Notes: generated from the sequence alone by a model not told the origin. A stretch of DNA of 64,000 nucleotides from Pseudomonas sp. UMAB-08 (GCF_900095225.1 NZ_LT607427.1:1-64000), one strand, 5' to 3'. Shown: positions 54,177 through 63,560, numbered from the stretch's first letter. Program-made: numbers and translations.

Positions 54177-55196
54177 ATGGCCACTTCTTTCAAGCGTCCG
54201 GCGCTTACAGCACTTGCGACGGCATTCGGTTTATTCGGGGCACTCCTGAGCAGCGGCGCGCAAGCAGAAGGCAGCATCAGCATCGCCCAACAATTCGGTA
54301 TCGGTTACCTGATTCTCGACGTGGTGCGCGATCAGCAGTTGATCGAGAAACACGGCAAACAGCAGGGCCTGGACATCAAGGTCGACTGGAACAGCATCTC
54401 GGGGTCTACGGCCATGAACGAAGCATTGCTGGCCGGTGCGCTGGATGTGGTCTCGGCCGGGGTTCCTCCGATGTTGACCCTATGGGACCGGACCAAGGGC
54501 AAACAGAACGTCAAGGCCATCGCTTCGCTGGGTTCGATGCCCAACTACCTGCTGAGCAACAATCCGAACGTGAAGTCGTTGAAAGACTTCACTGACAAGG
54601 ACCGTATCGCCGTGCCCGCCGCAGGTGTCGGCTTCCAGTCACGCACGTTGCAGATCGAAACGGCCAAACAGTTTGGCGATGCCGACTTCAAACGCTTCGA
54701 TACGATCTCCGTCAGCCTGCCGCACCCGGACGCCACCTCGGCATTGATCGCCGGCGGGTCTGAAATCAGCTCACACTTCTCCAGCCCGCCGTTCCAGTAT
54801 CAGGAGCTGGAAAACCCGAAGGTGCATAAGGTGCTCAGCTCTTATGACGTGCTCGGCGGTCAGGCCACGTTCAACGTGCTCTACACCACCGAAAAATTTC
54901 ACGATGAAAACCCCAAGACCTACAAGGCGTTCTATGACGCCCTGGCTGAAGCCGAGCACATCATCAAGGTCGACAAGCCTGCCGCCGCCCAAACCTACCT
55001 CCGGGTAGAGCAATCGAAATTGCCATTGGCCTTCGTCGAAAAAATCGTCGCCGACCCGGAAATCGATTTCACCATCACCCCTCAGCGCACCTTCATCTAC
55101 GCCAGCAAATTGCACGAACTGGGCGTACTGAAAAACAAGGCTGACAGTTGGAAAGACTTCTTCTTCGAAGAGGCACATGGCACGCCGGGGAGCTGA
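54177..55196 (+). CDS. Periplasmic binding protein, TauA/SsuA/AtsR type
   Basis: This 339-residue protein has a signal peptide (cleavage after GAQA) and family segments QQFGIGYLILDVV, LAGALDVVSAGVPP and AVPAAGVGFQSRTLQ. GAGGA precedes the ATG at 54177; the open frame upstream is not used. It is last in the unit, after dioxygenase, ATPase and permease. The exact ligand is unknown; sulfonate, taurine or alkyl sulfate are the options. Confidence 0.92.
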   Translation: MATSFKRPALTALATAFGLFGALLSSGAQAEGSISIAQQFGIGYLILDVVRDQQLIEKHGKQQGLDIKVDWNSISGSTAMNEALLAGALDVVSAGVPPMLTLWDRTKGKQNVKAIASLGSMPNYLLSNNPNVKSLKDFTDKDRIAVPAAGVGFQSRTLQIETAKQFGDADFKRFDTISVSLPHPDATSALIAGGSEISSHFSSPPFQYQELENPKVHKVLSSYDVLGGQATFNVLYTTEKFHDENPKTYKAFYDALAEAEHIIKVDKPAAAQTYLRVEQSKLPLAFVEKIVADPEIDFTITPQRTFIYASKLHELGVLKNKADSWKDFFFEEAHGTPGS

Positions 55197-55294
55197 CACA
55201 GGCGCGCTGTAAAAACCTAGCATTTCTGCTAGCTAGACGACGTGAACGAAGCCGCCCACTCTAATAGTCCGTTGTTCCAAAGCCGAAAATTGCT

Positions 55295-56116
55295 ATGGCT
55301 GCACAGAATAATCAAGTGAGGGATCGGGTCAGCTGCGCGTTGATGACCACTGACCAGCAGAGCTCTGTGCTGAACGCGGTGACTGCCGAACAACACCTGC
55401 GCATGGCCTACTCCCCCTACGGTCATCACGACGTTGTCGACGCGGTGCCAGGCTTACCCGGCTTCAACGGCGAACAACCCGATCCTGTGACGGGGCACTA
55501 TTTGCTCGGCAACGGCTATCGGGCCTACAACCCGGTGTTGATGCGCTTCAACAGCCCCGACAGCTTGAGTCCGTTTGGTGAGGGTGGATTGAATGCTTAT
55601 GCGTACTGCATTGGAGATCCGATCAATAGCCGTGATCCAACCGGGCATGCGGCCGACAGGAATAAAATTCTGGGGTTTGTCTGGGTTGGCGTGGGGTTCG
55701 CGGGGGCGGCGCTAGGTCTTTATGCGGCGGTGCCCGCCATGAAAGCGGTCACGAAAGCGCTAAAAAGCGGGGCTCCTGTCCCTACTGCGCAGATGCTTGC
55801 CGCTGTGGGGGCGACTGCACAGGTGGTGGCCAGCACTGCGTTTACGGCGAACCGGATTATTAACGAAATGAAGCCTGGCTCTGCTGCGCTGGAACCGCTC
55901 ATGTGGGTCGCGGTGGGTTTTGGCGTTCCGTCCCTGGGATTGCGTATTTCAGCGCAGGTGGTCACCAAAGTAGGGCAAAGGGCAGCGGCTGTGCAGGCCA
56001 GGATCGCAACAAAGACTGCGATTAATAAAAATATGCTGTCGCTTTTTAAGGTTGCCAACGGAGTCATAAAAACCGGTCAGGAAATCCGCAGTGACTTACA
56101 GGTTACGCGGCTTTAA
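55295..56116 (+). CDS. Orphan RHS-core protein with hydrophobic C-terminus
   Basis: This 273-residue protein has only one RHS-associated core motif (about residues 60-120: GNGYRAYNPVLMRFNSPDSL, then NAYAYCIGDPINSRDPTGH). That motif usually marks the cleavage point before a variable toxin domain. The remaining 155 residues have two or three Gly/Ala-rich hydrophobic stretches (about 128-150, 165-190, 205-225). The thousand-residue RHS cage is missing and no signal peptide or immunity gene is evident. Such short versions are common in Pseudomonas; the role is unknown. No clear ribosome site. Confidence 0.82.
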   Translation: MAAQNNQVRDRVSCALMTTDQQSSVLNAVTAEQHLRMAYSPYGHHDVVDAVPGLPGFNGEQPDPVTGHYLLGNGYRAYNPVLMRFNSPDSLSPFGEGGLNAYAYCIGDPINSRDPTGHAADRNKILGFVWVGVGFAGAALGLYAAVPAMKAVTKALKSGAPVPTAQMLAAVGATAQVVASTAFTANRIINEMKPGSAALEPLMWVAVGFGVPSLGLRISAQVVTKVGQRAAAVQARIATKTAINKNMLSLFKVANGVIKTGQEIRSDLQVTRL

Positions 56117-56160
56117 AACCTCCCGCTCTGTCCGGCCGATGCACGCTGGCTCATCAAGCA

Positions 56161-56784
56161 TCACTTGCGCCACACACTCGCCAACCACGGCTGTTTCTCG
56201 CGGGGCAGGCCCTCGGGGCGGTAGTAGTGTTCGAGCTCGGTGAAGCCTGCGTCATTGAGCAGTTCGCGCCAGGTTTCCAGGTCGTGATAAGCGCCATAAC
56301 GGCTGCCGTTCCAGCCTTCCTGGTTCTCGCCCCGTGGATTGGAGCTGAACAGCACCCCGCCCGGTTTCAGCGTTGCGTGCAGTTCGCGCAAGACCCGTGG
56401 CAGCTCCTGGCGGGGGACGTGGAACAACACCGCGTTGGCGAAGATGCCGTCGAAGCGCTCGGCCGGTAGATTGAGTTCGAGAAAGTTCTGCTGCAAGACT
56501 TCACAGCCGGTCTCGGCGCGGGCCATGTCGGCGAAACGCTCAGCGCCGTCCAGACCCACCGCAATATGGCCCATGGCGCTGAAGGTTTTCAGATCGCGCC
56601 CCGGTCCGCAGCCAAAATCGAGGATATGCCACGGCGCCTCGCCTTCGATATGCCGCAGCAGCGCGGCTATGTTCTGGCTGACGTCGTGGTCACGGGTGCC
56701 TTCGCGGAAGTCGTCAGCCACTTCGTTGTAGTGGCCGACGGTGGTGGCGGTGATTTTGGCGAGGTCCTGCGGGGCGAGTTTCAT
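56161..56784 (-). CDS. Class I SAM-dependent methyltransferase
   Basis: This 207-residue protein has motif I ILDFGCGPGRDL, the acidic residue in VGLDGAERF and FDGIFANAVLFHV. The start MKLAPQDL was chosen by comparison; a longer frame reaches 56847. The substrate is unknown; the motifs resemble small-molecule methyltransferases. Confidence 0.88.
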   Translation of the reverse strand: MKLAPQDLAKITATTVGHYNEVADDFREGTRDHDVSQNIAALLRHIEGEAPWHILDFGCGPGRDLKTFSAMGHIAVGLDGAERFADMARAETGCEVLQQNFLELNLPAERFDGIFANAVLFHVPRQELPRVLRELHATLKPGGVLFSSNPRGENQEGWNGSRYGAYHDLETWRELLNDAGFTELEHYYRPEGLPREKQPWLASVWRK

Positions 56785-56847
56785 TGCGGGTCTGTCTGGG
56801 CGTGGGTAAGCGTTAAATATACCCCCGCCCAGCCGTTGTTCAATCAC

Positions 56848-57492
56848 TCAACGTTTGTTCAGCACCTGAGCCAGCCGATCACCGCCAAACTGAATCACTG
56901 CGACCAGCACCACCAACAAGGCAATCACAGTGAGCATCACCTGGCTGTCGAAGCGCTGATAACCATAGCGGTAGGCGATGTCACCCAATCCACCTGCGCC
57001 GATAGCCCCGGCCATGGCCGACGAGTTGATCATCGTCACCAGCGTAATGGTGAATCCGCCGACGATACCCGGCAGCGCTTCGGGCAGCAGCACATGCCAG
57101 ATGATGTGCCACCGGCGGCAGCCCATGGCTTGCGCGGCTTCGATCAGGCCATGGTCGACCTCGCGCAGGCTGACTTCAGCGATGCGTGCAAAGAACGGCG
57201 TCGCTGCGATGGTCAGCGGTACCACGGCCGCCCAGACGCCGTAGGTAGTACCGACGATCAGCCGGGTGAACGGAATCAGCGCGACCATCAGGATCAGGAA
57301 CGGAATCGAGCGGAACAGATTAACGAAGCCGCCCAGCACGCGATTCAGAGTGGGCGCTTCATAGATCCCGCCTTTGGCGCTGGTGACCAGAATCACCGCC
57401 AGCGGAATCCCCAGCAGCAGGGCAATCAATGACGACACACCGACCATCAAAAACGTATCGATGACGCCTTGAAGCAGTCGATCAAACCACAT
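56848..57492 (-). CDS. metI: Methionine ABC transporter permease MetI
   Basis: This 214-residue protein has five to six helices and the permease loop VDHGLIEAAQAMGCRRWHI. The ATG at 57492 lies inside the end of metN (11-base overlap), so translation is coupled. Confidence 0.94.
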   Translation of the reverse strand: MWFDRLLQGVIDTFLMVGVSSLIALLLGIPLAVILVTSAKGGIYEAPTLNRVLGGFVNLFRSIPFLILMVALIPFTRLIVGTTYGVWAAVVPLTIAATPFFARIAEVSLREVDHGLIEAAQAMGCRRWHIIWHVLLPEALPGIVGGFTITLVTMINSSAMAGAIGAGGLGDIAYRYGYQRFDSQVMLTVIALLVVLVAVIQFGGDRLAQVLNKR

Positions 57493-58603
57493 AACCCAAT
57501 ACCTCCGCGCGTTGCGCCAGTGTGCGGGCGCGATTGAGTAATTCGTTTCGGTCATGGGGCGAGTGGGCGACCTCGATCACCAGATGCCCCAGTGCACGGC
57601 CCTGGATGCGCTCAACCCCACCCTGCAACAGGCTGATCCGCCCGCCAAGGGAATTGAACAGCGCGGCCAGGTCCGGCTCTTCGCCGCCAACGCCAGTGAA
57701 ATGCAGGTCCAGTACCACCGCAGCCGTGGGGTGCTGTGGCTCGGGGTTCAAGCGTGCTTGCACGTCTTCGGGGAGCCCGTGTTGCAGCGGCGCCAGCAAG
57801 GTTTTACTGACGTCGTGCTGAGGGTTGCCGAACACTTGCCACACGGGGCCGTGCTCGACGATTTGACCGTGTTCAAGCACCACCACCCGGTCGCAGATAT
57901 CGCGGATGACCGCCATCTCATGAGTAATCAAAATGATGGTCAGGCCTAACCGTTTATTGATCTCGCGCAGCAGGCCGAGGATTGATTGCGTGGTCTCCGG
58001 GTCGAGCGCCGAGGTGGCCTCGTCGCACAGCAGAATCGCCGGGTCATGGACCAGGGCGCGGGCAATCCCCACGCGCTGTTTTTGTCCGCCCGACAGTTGC
58101 GCCGGGTAGGCCTTGTGCTTGTCTTGCAAACCGACCAGTTCCAGCAGTTCGGCGACTTTGCGCTGGCGCTGTTCACGTGGCACGCCAGCGACCTTGAGCG
58201 GCAGCTCGACGTTCTGCCACACGGTCTTGGCCGACATCAGGTTGAAGTGCTGAAAGATCATCCCGATGCGTCGCCGCAGCTGCACCAGATGGTCTTCGTC
58301 GAACTCGCTGATGTCCACCTGATCGATCAGCACCCGACCACTGCTCGGGCGCTCCAGACGGTTGATGGTCCGAATCAATGATGACTTGCCCGCGCCGCTG
58401 CGGCCGATGATGCCAAACACTTCGCCGCGTTGAATCGCCAGGTCGATGTTCTGCAGTGCATCCACCGGCCCGTGCTGGCTGTCATAGGTTTTGCCCAGGT
58501 TGATAAAGCGCACATGGGCCCGATTCAAGTCAGGGTGCAGCTCCGAGGGCTGCTCGGCCTTGGGGGACTCATGCGGTAACTGGCGTTGGGCAGTCGCGTT
58601 CAT
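57482..58603 (-). CDS. metN: Methionine ABC transporter ATPase MetN
   Basis: This 373-residue ATPase has Walker A GRSGAGKSS, signature LSGGQKQR, Walker B ILLCDEATSALDP and a C-terminal ACT-like NIL domain that senses methionine. GGAAGG precedes the start, which lies 2 bases after metQ. An N-terminal extension of about 28 residues precedes the conserved part. Confidence 0.94.
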   Translation of the reverse strand: MNATAQRQLPHESPKAEQPSELHPDLNRAHVRFINLGKTYDSQHGPVDALQNIDLAIQRGEVFGIIGRSGAGKSSLIRTINRLERPSSGRVLIDQVDISEFDEDHLVQLRRRIGMIFQHFNLMSAKTVWQNVELPLKVAGVPREQRQRKVAELLELVGLQDKHKAYPAQLSGGQKQRVGIARALVHDPAILLCDEATSALDPETTQSILGLLREINKRLGLTIILITHEMAVIRDICDRVVVLEHGQIVEHGPVWQVFGNPQHDVSKTLLAPLQHGLPEDVQARLNPEPQHPTAAVVLDLHFTGVGGEEPDLAALFNSLGGRISLLQGGVERIQGRALGHLVIEVAHSPHDRNELLNRARTLAQRAEVLGYVV

Positions 58604-58605
58604 GT

Positions 58606-59394
58606 TCAGCCTTCCCAGCCTGCTTGATAGAGTTTGCCGTGGGCTTTATCCAGGGCGGCGCGAACAACCGGCGAGTGCTGATAGATGTCGATGAACTTGG
58701 CCAGACGCGGGTCATTTTTGTTCTCGGGCTTGATCACGAACTGGATCACGTATTCCTTATGATCCAGCCCGTCGAACAGCAACGCGGAACCGGCATCAAA
58801 GGTTTTCGACAGACGAATATAGGCCGGGTAGCCCTGCACCAGATCGGCGTCATCGTAGGCGCGCACCAGTTGCACGGCTTCGACCTGAATCAGTTTTATT
58901 TTTTTCGGGTTGGCGATGATGTCTTCTTCGGTGGCCTTGTAGCCGACGCCCGGTTTGAGGGTGATCAGCCCGGCTTTGGCCAGCAGTTGCAGGCCGCGTC
59001 CGCTATTGATTGGGTCGTTGGCGATGGCCACGGTGGCGCCAGTCGGTAGCTCATCGAAGCTTTTGTATTTCTTCGAATACAGCCCGACGTTGTTGATGAT
59101 CCCGGACGCGTAAGGCACCAGATGGAAGCCCGCTGCGGCGTTGGCATTTTCCAGGAACGGGACGTGCTGGAAGTAATTCACGTCGATATCGCCGGCCGCG
59201 AGGCTGACGTTCGGGGCTATCCAGTCGCTGAACTCCACCAGCTCGATCTTCAGGCCTTGCTTGCCGGCTTCTTCGACGGCTGCTTCCAGCGGGATGGCAA
59301 AGGCGGCGGTGGTGCCGACTTTGAGCGGTTTATCGTCGGCGTGGGCGTTGAGGGTGAAAAGCGCGAGGGCCAGGGTGATGAGGGTTTTGGTCAT
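58606..59394 (-). CDS. metQ: MetQ-family binding protein
   Basis: This 262-residue protein has a signal peptide (TKTLITLALALFTLNAHA) without a lipobox cysteine, so it is a free periplasmic protein. Family segments are present (FAIPLEAAVEEAGKQGL, NYFQHVPFL). It is the first gene of metQ-metN-metI. Placed after an FMN monooxygenase and two SfnB genes, it may carry methionine or an organosulfur compound. Confidence 0.92.
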   Translation of the reverse strand: MTKTLITLALALFTLNAHADDKPLKVGTTAAFAIPLEAAVEEAGKQGLKIELVEFSDWIAPNVSLAAGDIDVNYFQHVPFLENANAAAGFHLVPYASGIINNVGLYSKKYKSFDELPTGATVAIANDPINSGRGLQLLAKAGLITLKPGVGYKATEEDIIANPKKIKLIQVEAVQLVRAYDDADLVQGYPAYIRLSKTFDAGSALLFDGLDHKEYVIQFVIKPENKNDPRLAKFIDIYQHSPVVRAALDKAHGKLYQAGWEG

Positions 59395-59450
59395 GGCTGA
59401 AATCCTGGGAGTAATAAGGGCTGGAGTTTGATGTCATTCGATAGGCCGTC

Positions 59451-59513
59451 ATCGCGGGCAAGCCCGCTCCTACAAGGACCTCGATCATTTGTAGGAGCGG
59501 GCTTGCCCGCGAT
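59451..59513. repeat. REP pair (BIME), 25-bp perfect inverted repeat
   Basis: ATCGCGGGCAAGCCCGCTCC(TACAA) at 59451-59475 is repeated exactly inverted at 59489-59513 with 13 bases between. This is the common Pseudomonas REP element. It separates the monooxygenase gene from metQ and overlaps the end of the monooxygenase frame. Confidence 0.95.
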
Positions 59514-60900
59514 CGACTGCGCAGCGGTCGCCCCGATATTCGGAGACATGCCGGTAGCCTGCTCCGGGGTGTTGCCCCGGCAACCGCGCTCCACCCTCGG
59601 GAAACAGTTTCTCCCGCAGGGTGCCGCTGTCATAAGCGGTTTTGTAAGAGCCACGGCGTTGCAGTTCCGGAATCACCAGATCGATGAAATCCGCATAGCT
59701 TTCCGGGGTCACGGTGCGGGTCAGGTTGAAGCCGTCGAGGCCGGTTTCGGCGATCCAGGATTCCAGCTCGTCAGCGACCTGTTCAGGCGAACCGACCAGG
59801 GTGACGTAGCGTCCACCCAGCGCGTGTTGATCGAGCAGTTTGCGGCGGGTCCAGTCGTTGTTTTTCAGGTTTTTGGTCGCCGACTGGATCGCGTTGCTTT
59901 TCACGTACTGGATCGGCTCGTCCAGTTTGTACTCCGCGAAGTCGATCCCGGTAGAGGCCGCAAAGTGTGCAACGCCTGCTTCGGCGCTGGCGTATTCCAG
60001 ATACTCCCGCTGCTTGGCGCGTGCCAGCTCCTCGGTGGCGCCGACAATCACGTTCAAGCCCATGAACACCTTGATGTCCTCGGGGTTACGCCCGGCGGCC
60101 TTGGCGCTGGCGCGAACCTTGTCCACTTGCTCGCGGGTCGCGACCTTGTTTTGTCCGCTGATGAACACGCACTCCGCATGGCGTCCGGCGAACTGCAAAC
60201 CGCGATCAGAAGTGCCTGCCTGAAACAACACCGGCGTGCGCTGCGGTGACGGTTCGCAGAGGTGATAACCCTCGACCTGATAGAACTCACCCTTGTGCCG
60301 AACCTTGTGCACTTTTTCGGGCTGGGCATAGATCCGTTGCTGGCGATCATTGATCACCGCGTCATCTTCCCAGCTGCCTTCCCAGAGTTTGTACAGCACC
60401 TCCAGGTATTCATCGGCCTGATCATAACGACGGTCGTGTTCGACCTGTTCGCTCAGGCCAATGGCCTTCGCCGCACTGTCCAGGTAACCGGTAACAATGT
60501 TCCAGCCCACTCGGCCACGGCTCAGGTGGTCGAGGGTCGACATGCGCCGGGCAAACAGATACGGCGCTTCATATGTGAGGTTGGCGGTCAGGCCGAACCC
60601 CAGATTCTTGGTGACTGCGGCCATGGCCGACAGCAGCATCAGTGGGTCATTGACCGGCAACTGGATCGACTCTTTGAGCGTTACATCCACCGAGTTCTGA
60701 TACACGTCGTACACGCCGGTGATATCGGCGATGAACAAGCCGTCGAACAAACCGCGCTCCAGCAGTTGCGCCAACTCAGTCCAGTATTCGAGGGTCTTGT
60801 ACTCGGTGGAGTTGTCCCTGGGATGCGTCCACAGGCCATGGTTGATATGGCCAATGCAGTTCATGTTGAACGCATTAAGGAGGATCTTTTTCTTGGTCAT
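59485..60900 (-). CDS. FMN-dependent monooxygenase, NtaA/SnaA/DszA family
   Basis: This 471-residue luciferase-like flavin monooxygenase begins KKILLNAFNMNCIGHINHGLW and contains LTANLTYEAPYLFARRMSTL and RVGWNIVTGYLDSAAKA, typical for NtaA/SnaA/DszA enzymes, which need a separate FMN reductase. The family signature GTLREKLFP and ARLPGQHPGA is near the C-terminus. The last 9 codons (DRGQARSYK) are read from the REP element, so the native end was extended or replaced. The ATG overlaps the stop of the upstream sfnB (TGATG). Substrate probably an organosulfur compound. Confidence 0.92.
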   Translation of the reverse strand: MTKKKILLNAFNMNCIGHINHGLWTHPRDNSTEYKTLEYWTELAQLLERGLFDGLFIADITGVYDVYQNSVDVTLKESIQLPVNDPLMLLSAMAAVTKNLGFGLTANLTYEAPYLFARRMSTLDHLSRGRVGWNIVTGYLDSAAKAIGLSEQVEHDRRYDQADEYLEVLYKLWEGSWEDDAVINDRQQRIYAQPEKVHKVRHKGEFYQVEGYHLCEPSPQRTPVLFQAGTSDRGLQFAGRHAECVFISGQNKVATREQVDKVRASAKAAGRNPEDIKVFMGLNVIVGATEELARAKQREYLEYASAEAGVAHFAASTGIDFAEYKLDEPIQYVKSNAIQSATKNLKNNDWTRRKLLDQHALGGRYVTLVGSPEQVADELESWIAETGLDGFNLTRTVTPESYADFIDLVIPELQRRGSYKTAYDSGTLREKLFPEGGARLPGQHPGAGYRHVSEYRGDRCAVDRGQARSYK

Positions 60901-62105
60901 CAGAGGGTCCCCCGCAGCGGCGGGTTTGTATCGTTGAGGTAGTAATTGCCGATGGCGTGATATTTCCAGCGCACCGGGTCGTGCAGGGTGTGCACGCGGG
61001 CGTTGCGCCAGTGACGGTCCAGGCCATGCTCGGCCAATGTGGCTTGACTGCCAGCCAGCTCGAATAAAGTGCTGCCCGCTGCAAGAGAGATTTCGGTACT
61101 GATGGCGCGTGCTTCGGCCACCGCAATGGACGCGGCGGCGACGTATTCAACGGTGCTGTCGGCCTGAGCGCGATCAAGGAACTCACCGGCACGTTCCAGC
61201 AGCGCTTCGGCCGCGTGCAGGCGAATGCCGAGCTTGCCGAAGCTGTGCAGGGTCAGCGGGTCGTCCACGGCTTTTTCGATACCGGAATCAATCCATGGCC
61301 GGGTGCGCGTGCGGACGAAGTGCAACGCGTCTTCATAGGCTGCGCGGGCGATGCCGGTGTCGATGGCCGCATGAAGAATCTGTGCCAGCGGGCCTACGGT
61401 GGTCGGCCGTTCGAAGGCGGTTTGAAACGGCACTACGTCATCGGCGCTGACAAACACGTTATCGAACACCACCGAACCGCTGCCGGTGGTGCGTTGGCCG
61501 AAGCCGCTCCAGTCATCGATCACCGTCAGGCCCGCTGCGTCACGCGGGACGAAGGCCAGTTGCTGCACACCCTGTTCGTCCACCACCGAGGTCGGTATGC
61601 GCTGCGCATACAAGGCGCCGGTCGCGTAAAACTTGCGGCCGTTGATGCGATAGCCATCGCCGTCCCGGGTCAGGCGCGTAGTGCGGTCGTGGGCGGTTTT
61701 GGTGCCCAACTCGGCCAGTGCATTGCCGAAGCGTTGCCCGGCCAATACGTCTGCGTAGAGGCGTTTTTGCTGCTGAGCGCTGCCATTCACGCGCAGCACC
61801 TCAAGGGCATAGAAATGGTTCTGAGGAATCTGTCCGAGGGACGAGTCAGCCTCGGCGATCAGTTGTGTGACCTTGGCCAGGGTGACGGTGGAAACACCCG
61901 CGCCGCCGAAGGCTTTCGGCACGCTGATGCCCCACAGGCCAGAGCGGGAAAACAGTTCCAGTTCCTCGTGCGGCAGACGGCGTTCACGGTCACGCAGGGC
62001 GCTGTCGCGCTTAAAATGTTCAGCCAGCTCGGCGGCCACGTTCAAGGCTTGGGCGTCGCTGTCGATCACTGCCGTCTTTTGCGGCAGGTGCGATAAAAGG
62101 CTCAT
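60900..62105 (-). CDS. SfnB-family flavin oxidoreductase
   Basis: This 401-residue acyl-CoA dehydrogenase-fold protein belongs to the SfnB/DszC-like group (IPQNHFYALEVLR, DDWSGFGQRTTGSGSV, HTLHDPVRWKYHAIGNY). SfnB takes part in use of dimethyl sulfone and other organosulfur sources and uses reduced flavin rather than acyl-CoA. GGAGA precedes the ATG. It is the middle gene between a second SfnB-like gene and the FMN monooxygenase. Confidence 0.92.
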   Translation of the reverse strand: MSLLSHLPQKTAVIDSDAQALNVAAELAEHFKRDSALRDRERRLPHEELELFSRSGLWGISVPKAFGGAGVSTVTLAKVTQLIAEADSSLGQIPQNHFYALEVLRVNGSAQQQKRLYADVLAGQRFGNALAELGTKTAHDRTTRLTRDGDGYRINGRKFYATGALYAQRIPTSVVDEQGVQQLAFVPRDAAGLTVIDDWSGFGQRTTGSGSVVFDNVFVSADDVVPFQTAFERPTTVGPLAQILHAAIDTGIARAAYEDALHFVRTRTRPWIDSGIEKAVDDPLTLHSFGKLGIRLHAAEALLERAGEFLDRAQADSTVEYVAAASIAVAEARAISTEISLAAGSTLFELAGSQATLAEHGLDRHWRNARVHTLHDPVRWKYHAIGNYYLNDTNPPLRGTL

Positions 62106-62124
62106 ACGTTCTCCAGTGGTCTGG

Positions 62125-63366
62125 TCAGATCCAGGAATGCCGGGCCGGCACAGTGCCGTTCAGGTGGTAGGCGCCGACGGCGTGGTATTTCCAGCGCACC
62201 GGGTCGTGGAGCGTGTGAACGCGAGCGTTGCGCCAGTGGCGGTCGAGGTTGAACTCGGCCAGGGTGGCGCGGCTGCCTGCCAGCTCGAACAGCTTTTCGC
62301 TGGCGAGCAGGGAGATTTCAGTGGTCAGGACCTTGGCTTCTGCAACGGCAATCGAGGCGCGAGCGGCAGAGGCTACGTCCACGGGCGCGGCGTTGACCTC
62401 ATCCAGCACCTGACCCGCTTTGCGCAGTAATGCTTCGGCGGCGTGCAGTTCGAGTTTCAGTTTGCCGATGTCGGCGATCACGTACAGATCGTCGCTGGCG
62501 CGTTCGACGTTGGCATCGATCCACGGACGCGAGCGCTCGCGGACAAAACGAATGCTGTCGTCGATGGCTTCTCGAGCGATCCCGACATCGATGGCCGCCT
62601 GGATCAATTGCGATACGGCCCCCTGAATGTTCGGCGTTTGTGCCAGGCGCCAGTTCTCGACGATGTGCTGGGCTTCCACCGGCACGTTATTGAGCAGCAC
62701 CGTACCGCTGGCGGTGGTGCGCTGGCCAAAGCCGGACCAGTCATCGACGATGCGCAAACCCGGCGTGCCACGCGGGACGAATGCCAGCACTTGTTGACCG
62801 TCATCGTTCAGCGCCTTGACCGCGACCCAATGTGCGAACAGTGCGCCAGTGGAGTAGAACTTCTGGCCGTTGAGGACAAACCCGTCGCCCTTGGCGGTGA
62901 TTCTCGCTTTGATATCCAGGGTGTTTTTGGTGCCGCGTTCAGGCCCGGCATTGCCGATGCGCCAGCCATCCAGCACGCTTTGAAACAGCTGCTTCTTTTG
63001 TGTCGGGCTGGCACTGCCCAGCAGTGAATGGAGAATGCCGACCTGGTTCTGCGGGATCTGCCCCAGCGCGGGGTCGGCGGCGGAAATGATCTTGAACACC
63101 TCCGCCAGGGTCACGAATGAAACCTGCGGGCCGCCGTATTCACGGGGGATGGAAATGCTCCCCAGCCCGCTGCGGGTGAAGTGTTCGATTTGGGCCCACG
63201 GCAATTTGCGCTGACGATCACGTTGTGCCGCCTGTAAGCGCGCGAGTTGCGCCAGCTCGTGAGCGGCGGCGATGGCTTGGGCGTCGTTACTCAGGACCTT
63301 CGCTGGCAATAGCAGCGGGGCGATGTCCAGATCGCTCTGGAGGGGTGTAGCCACGAGATCCGACAT
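62125..63366 (-). CDS. SfnB-family flavin oxidoreductase, second copy
   Basis: This 413-residue paralogue of the next gene has the same motifs (IPQNQVGILHSLL, DDWSGFGQRTTASGTV, HTLHDPVRWKYHAVGAY). It is clearly diverged in the middle, so it is an old tandem duplication. The start MSDLVATPL follows GGAG; the frame is open 38 codons upstream. It is the first gene of the six-gene minus-strand run that ends with metI. Confidence 0.9.
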   Translation of the reverse strand: MSDLVATPLQSDLDIAPLLLPAKVLSNDAQAIAAAHELAQLARLQAAQRDRQRKLPWAQIEHFTRSGLGSISIPREYGGPQVSFVTLAEVFKIISAADPALGQIPQNQVGILHSLLGSASPTQKKQLFQSVLDGWRIGNAGPERGTKNTLDIKARITAKGDGFVLNGQKFYSTGALFAHWVAVKALNDDGQQVLAFVPRGTPGLRIVDDWSGFGQRTTASGTVLLNNVPVEAQHIVENWRLAQTPNIQGAVSQLIQAAIDVGIAREAIDDSIRFVRERSRPWIDANVERASDDLYVIADIGKLKLELHAAEALLRKAGQVLDEVNAAPVDVASAARASIAVAEAKVLTTEISLLASEKLFELAGSRATLAEFNLDRHWRNARVHTLHDPVRWKYHAVGAYHLNGTVPARHSWI

Positions 63367-63489
63367 CAGCGCCGCTCCGTGGCGGTACGCAATGCCCTGG
63401 CGATCTGCACGGGGGTAATTGTGACAGTGACCATTCCAAACCTCACATCGACATAAGCCGCGTCTCTGCGGCGAAAACAAACTGACGGT

Positions 63490-63560
63490 GGTCCGGTGGT
63501 CCGGTCTATATACCCTAAGCGTGTATAAAAATTAAATAAACTTACTTTTTGGAATAAGCA
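63490..63560 (-). promoter_or_regulatory. AT-rich promoter region of the sfnB operon
   Basis: The region contains GGAATAAG at 63551-63558 (CTTATTCC on the coding strand) and AT-rich blocks TTTATTTAATTTTTATACAC. The position and the motif shared with 48478 and 50291 suggest sulfur-starvation control. Confidence 0.45.

Noticed and set aside
61215..62096. Long plus-strand open frame (293 codons) opposite sfnB
   Set aside because: It is antisense to a clearly conserved enzyme; long antisense frames are expected in GC-rich DNA and no ribosome site or family match is seen.
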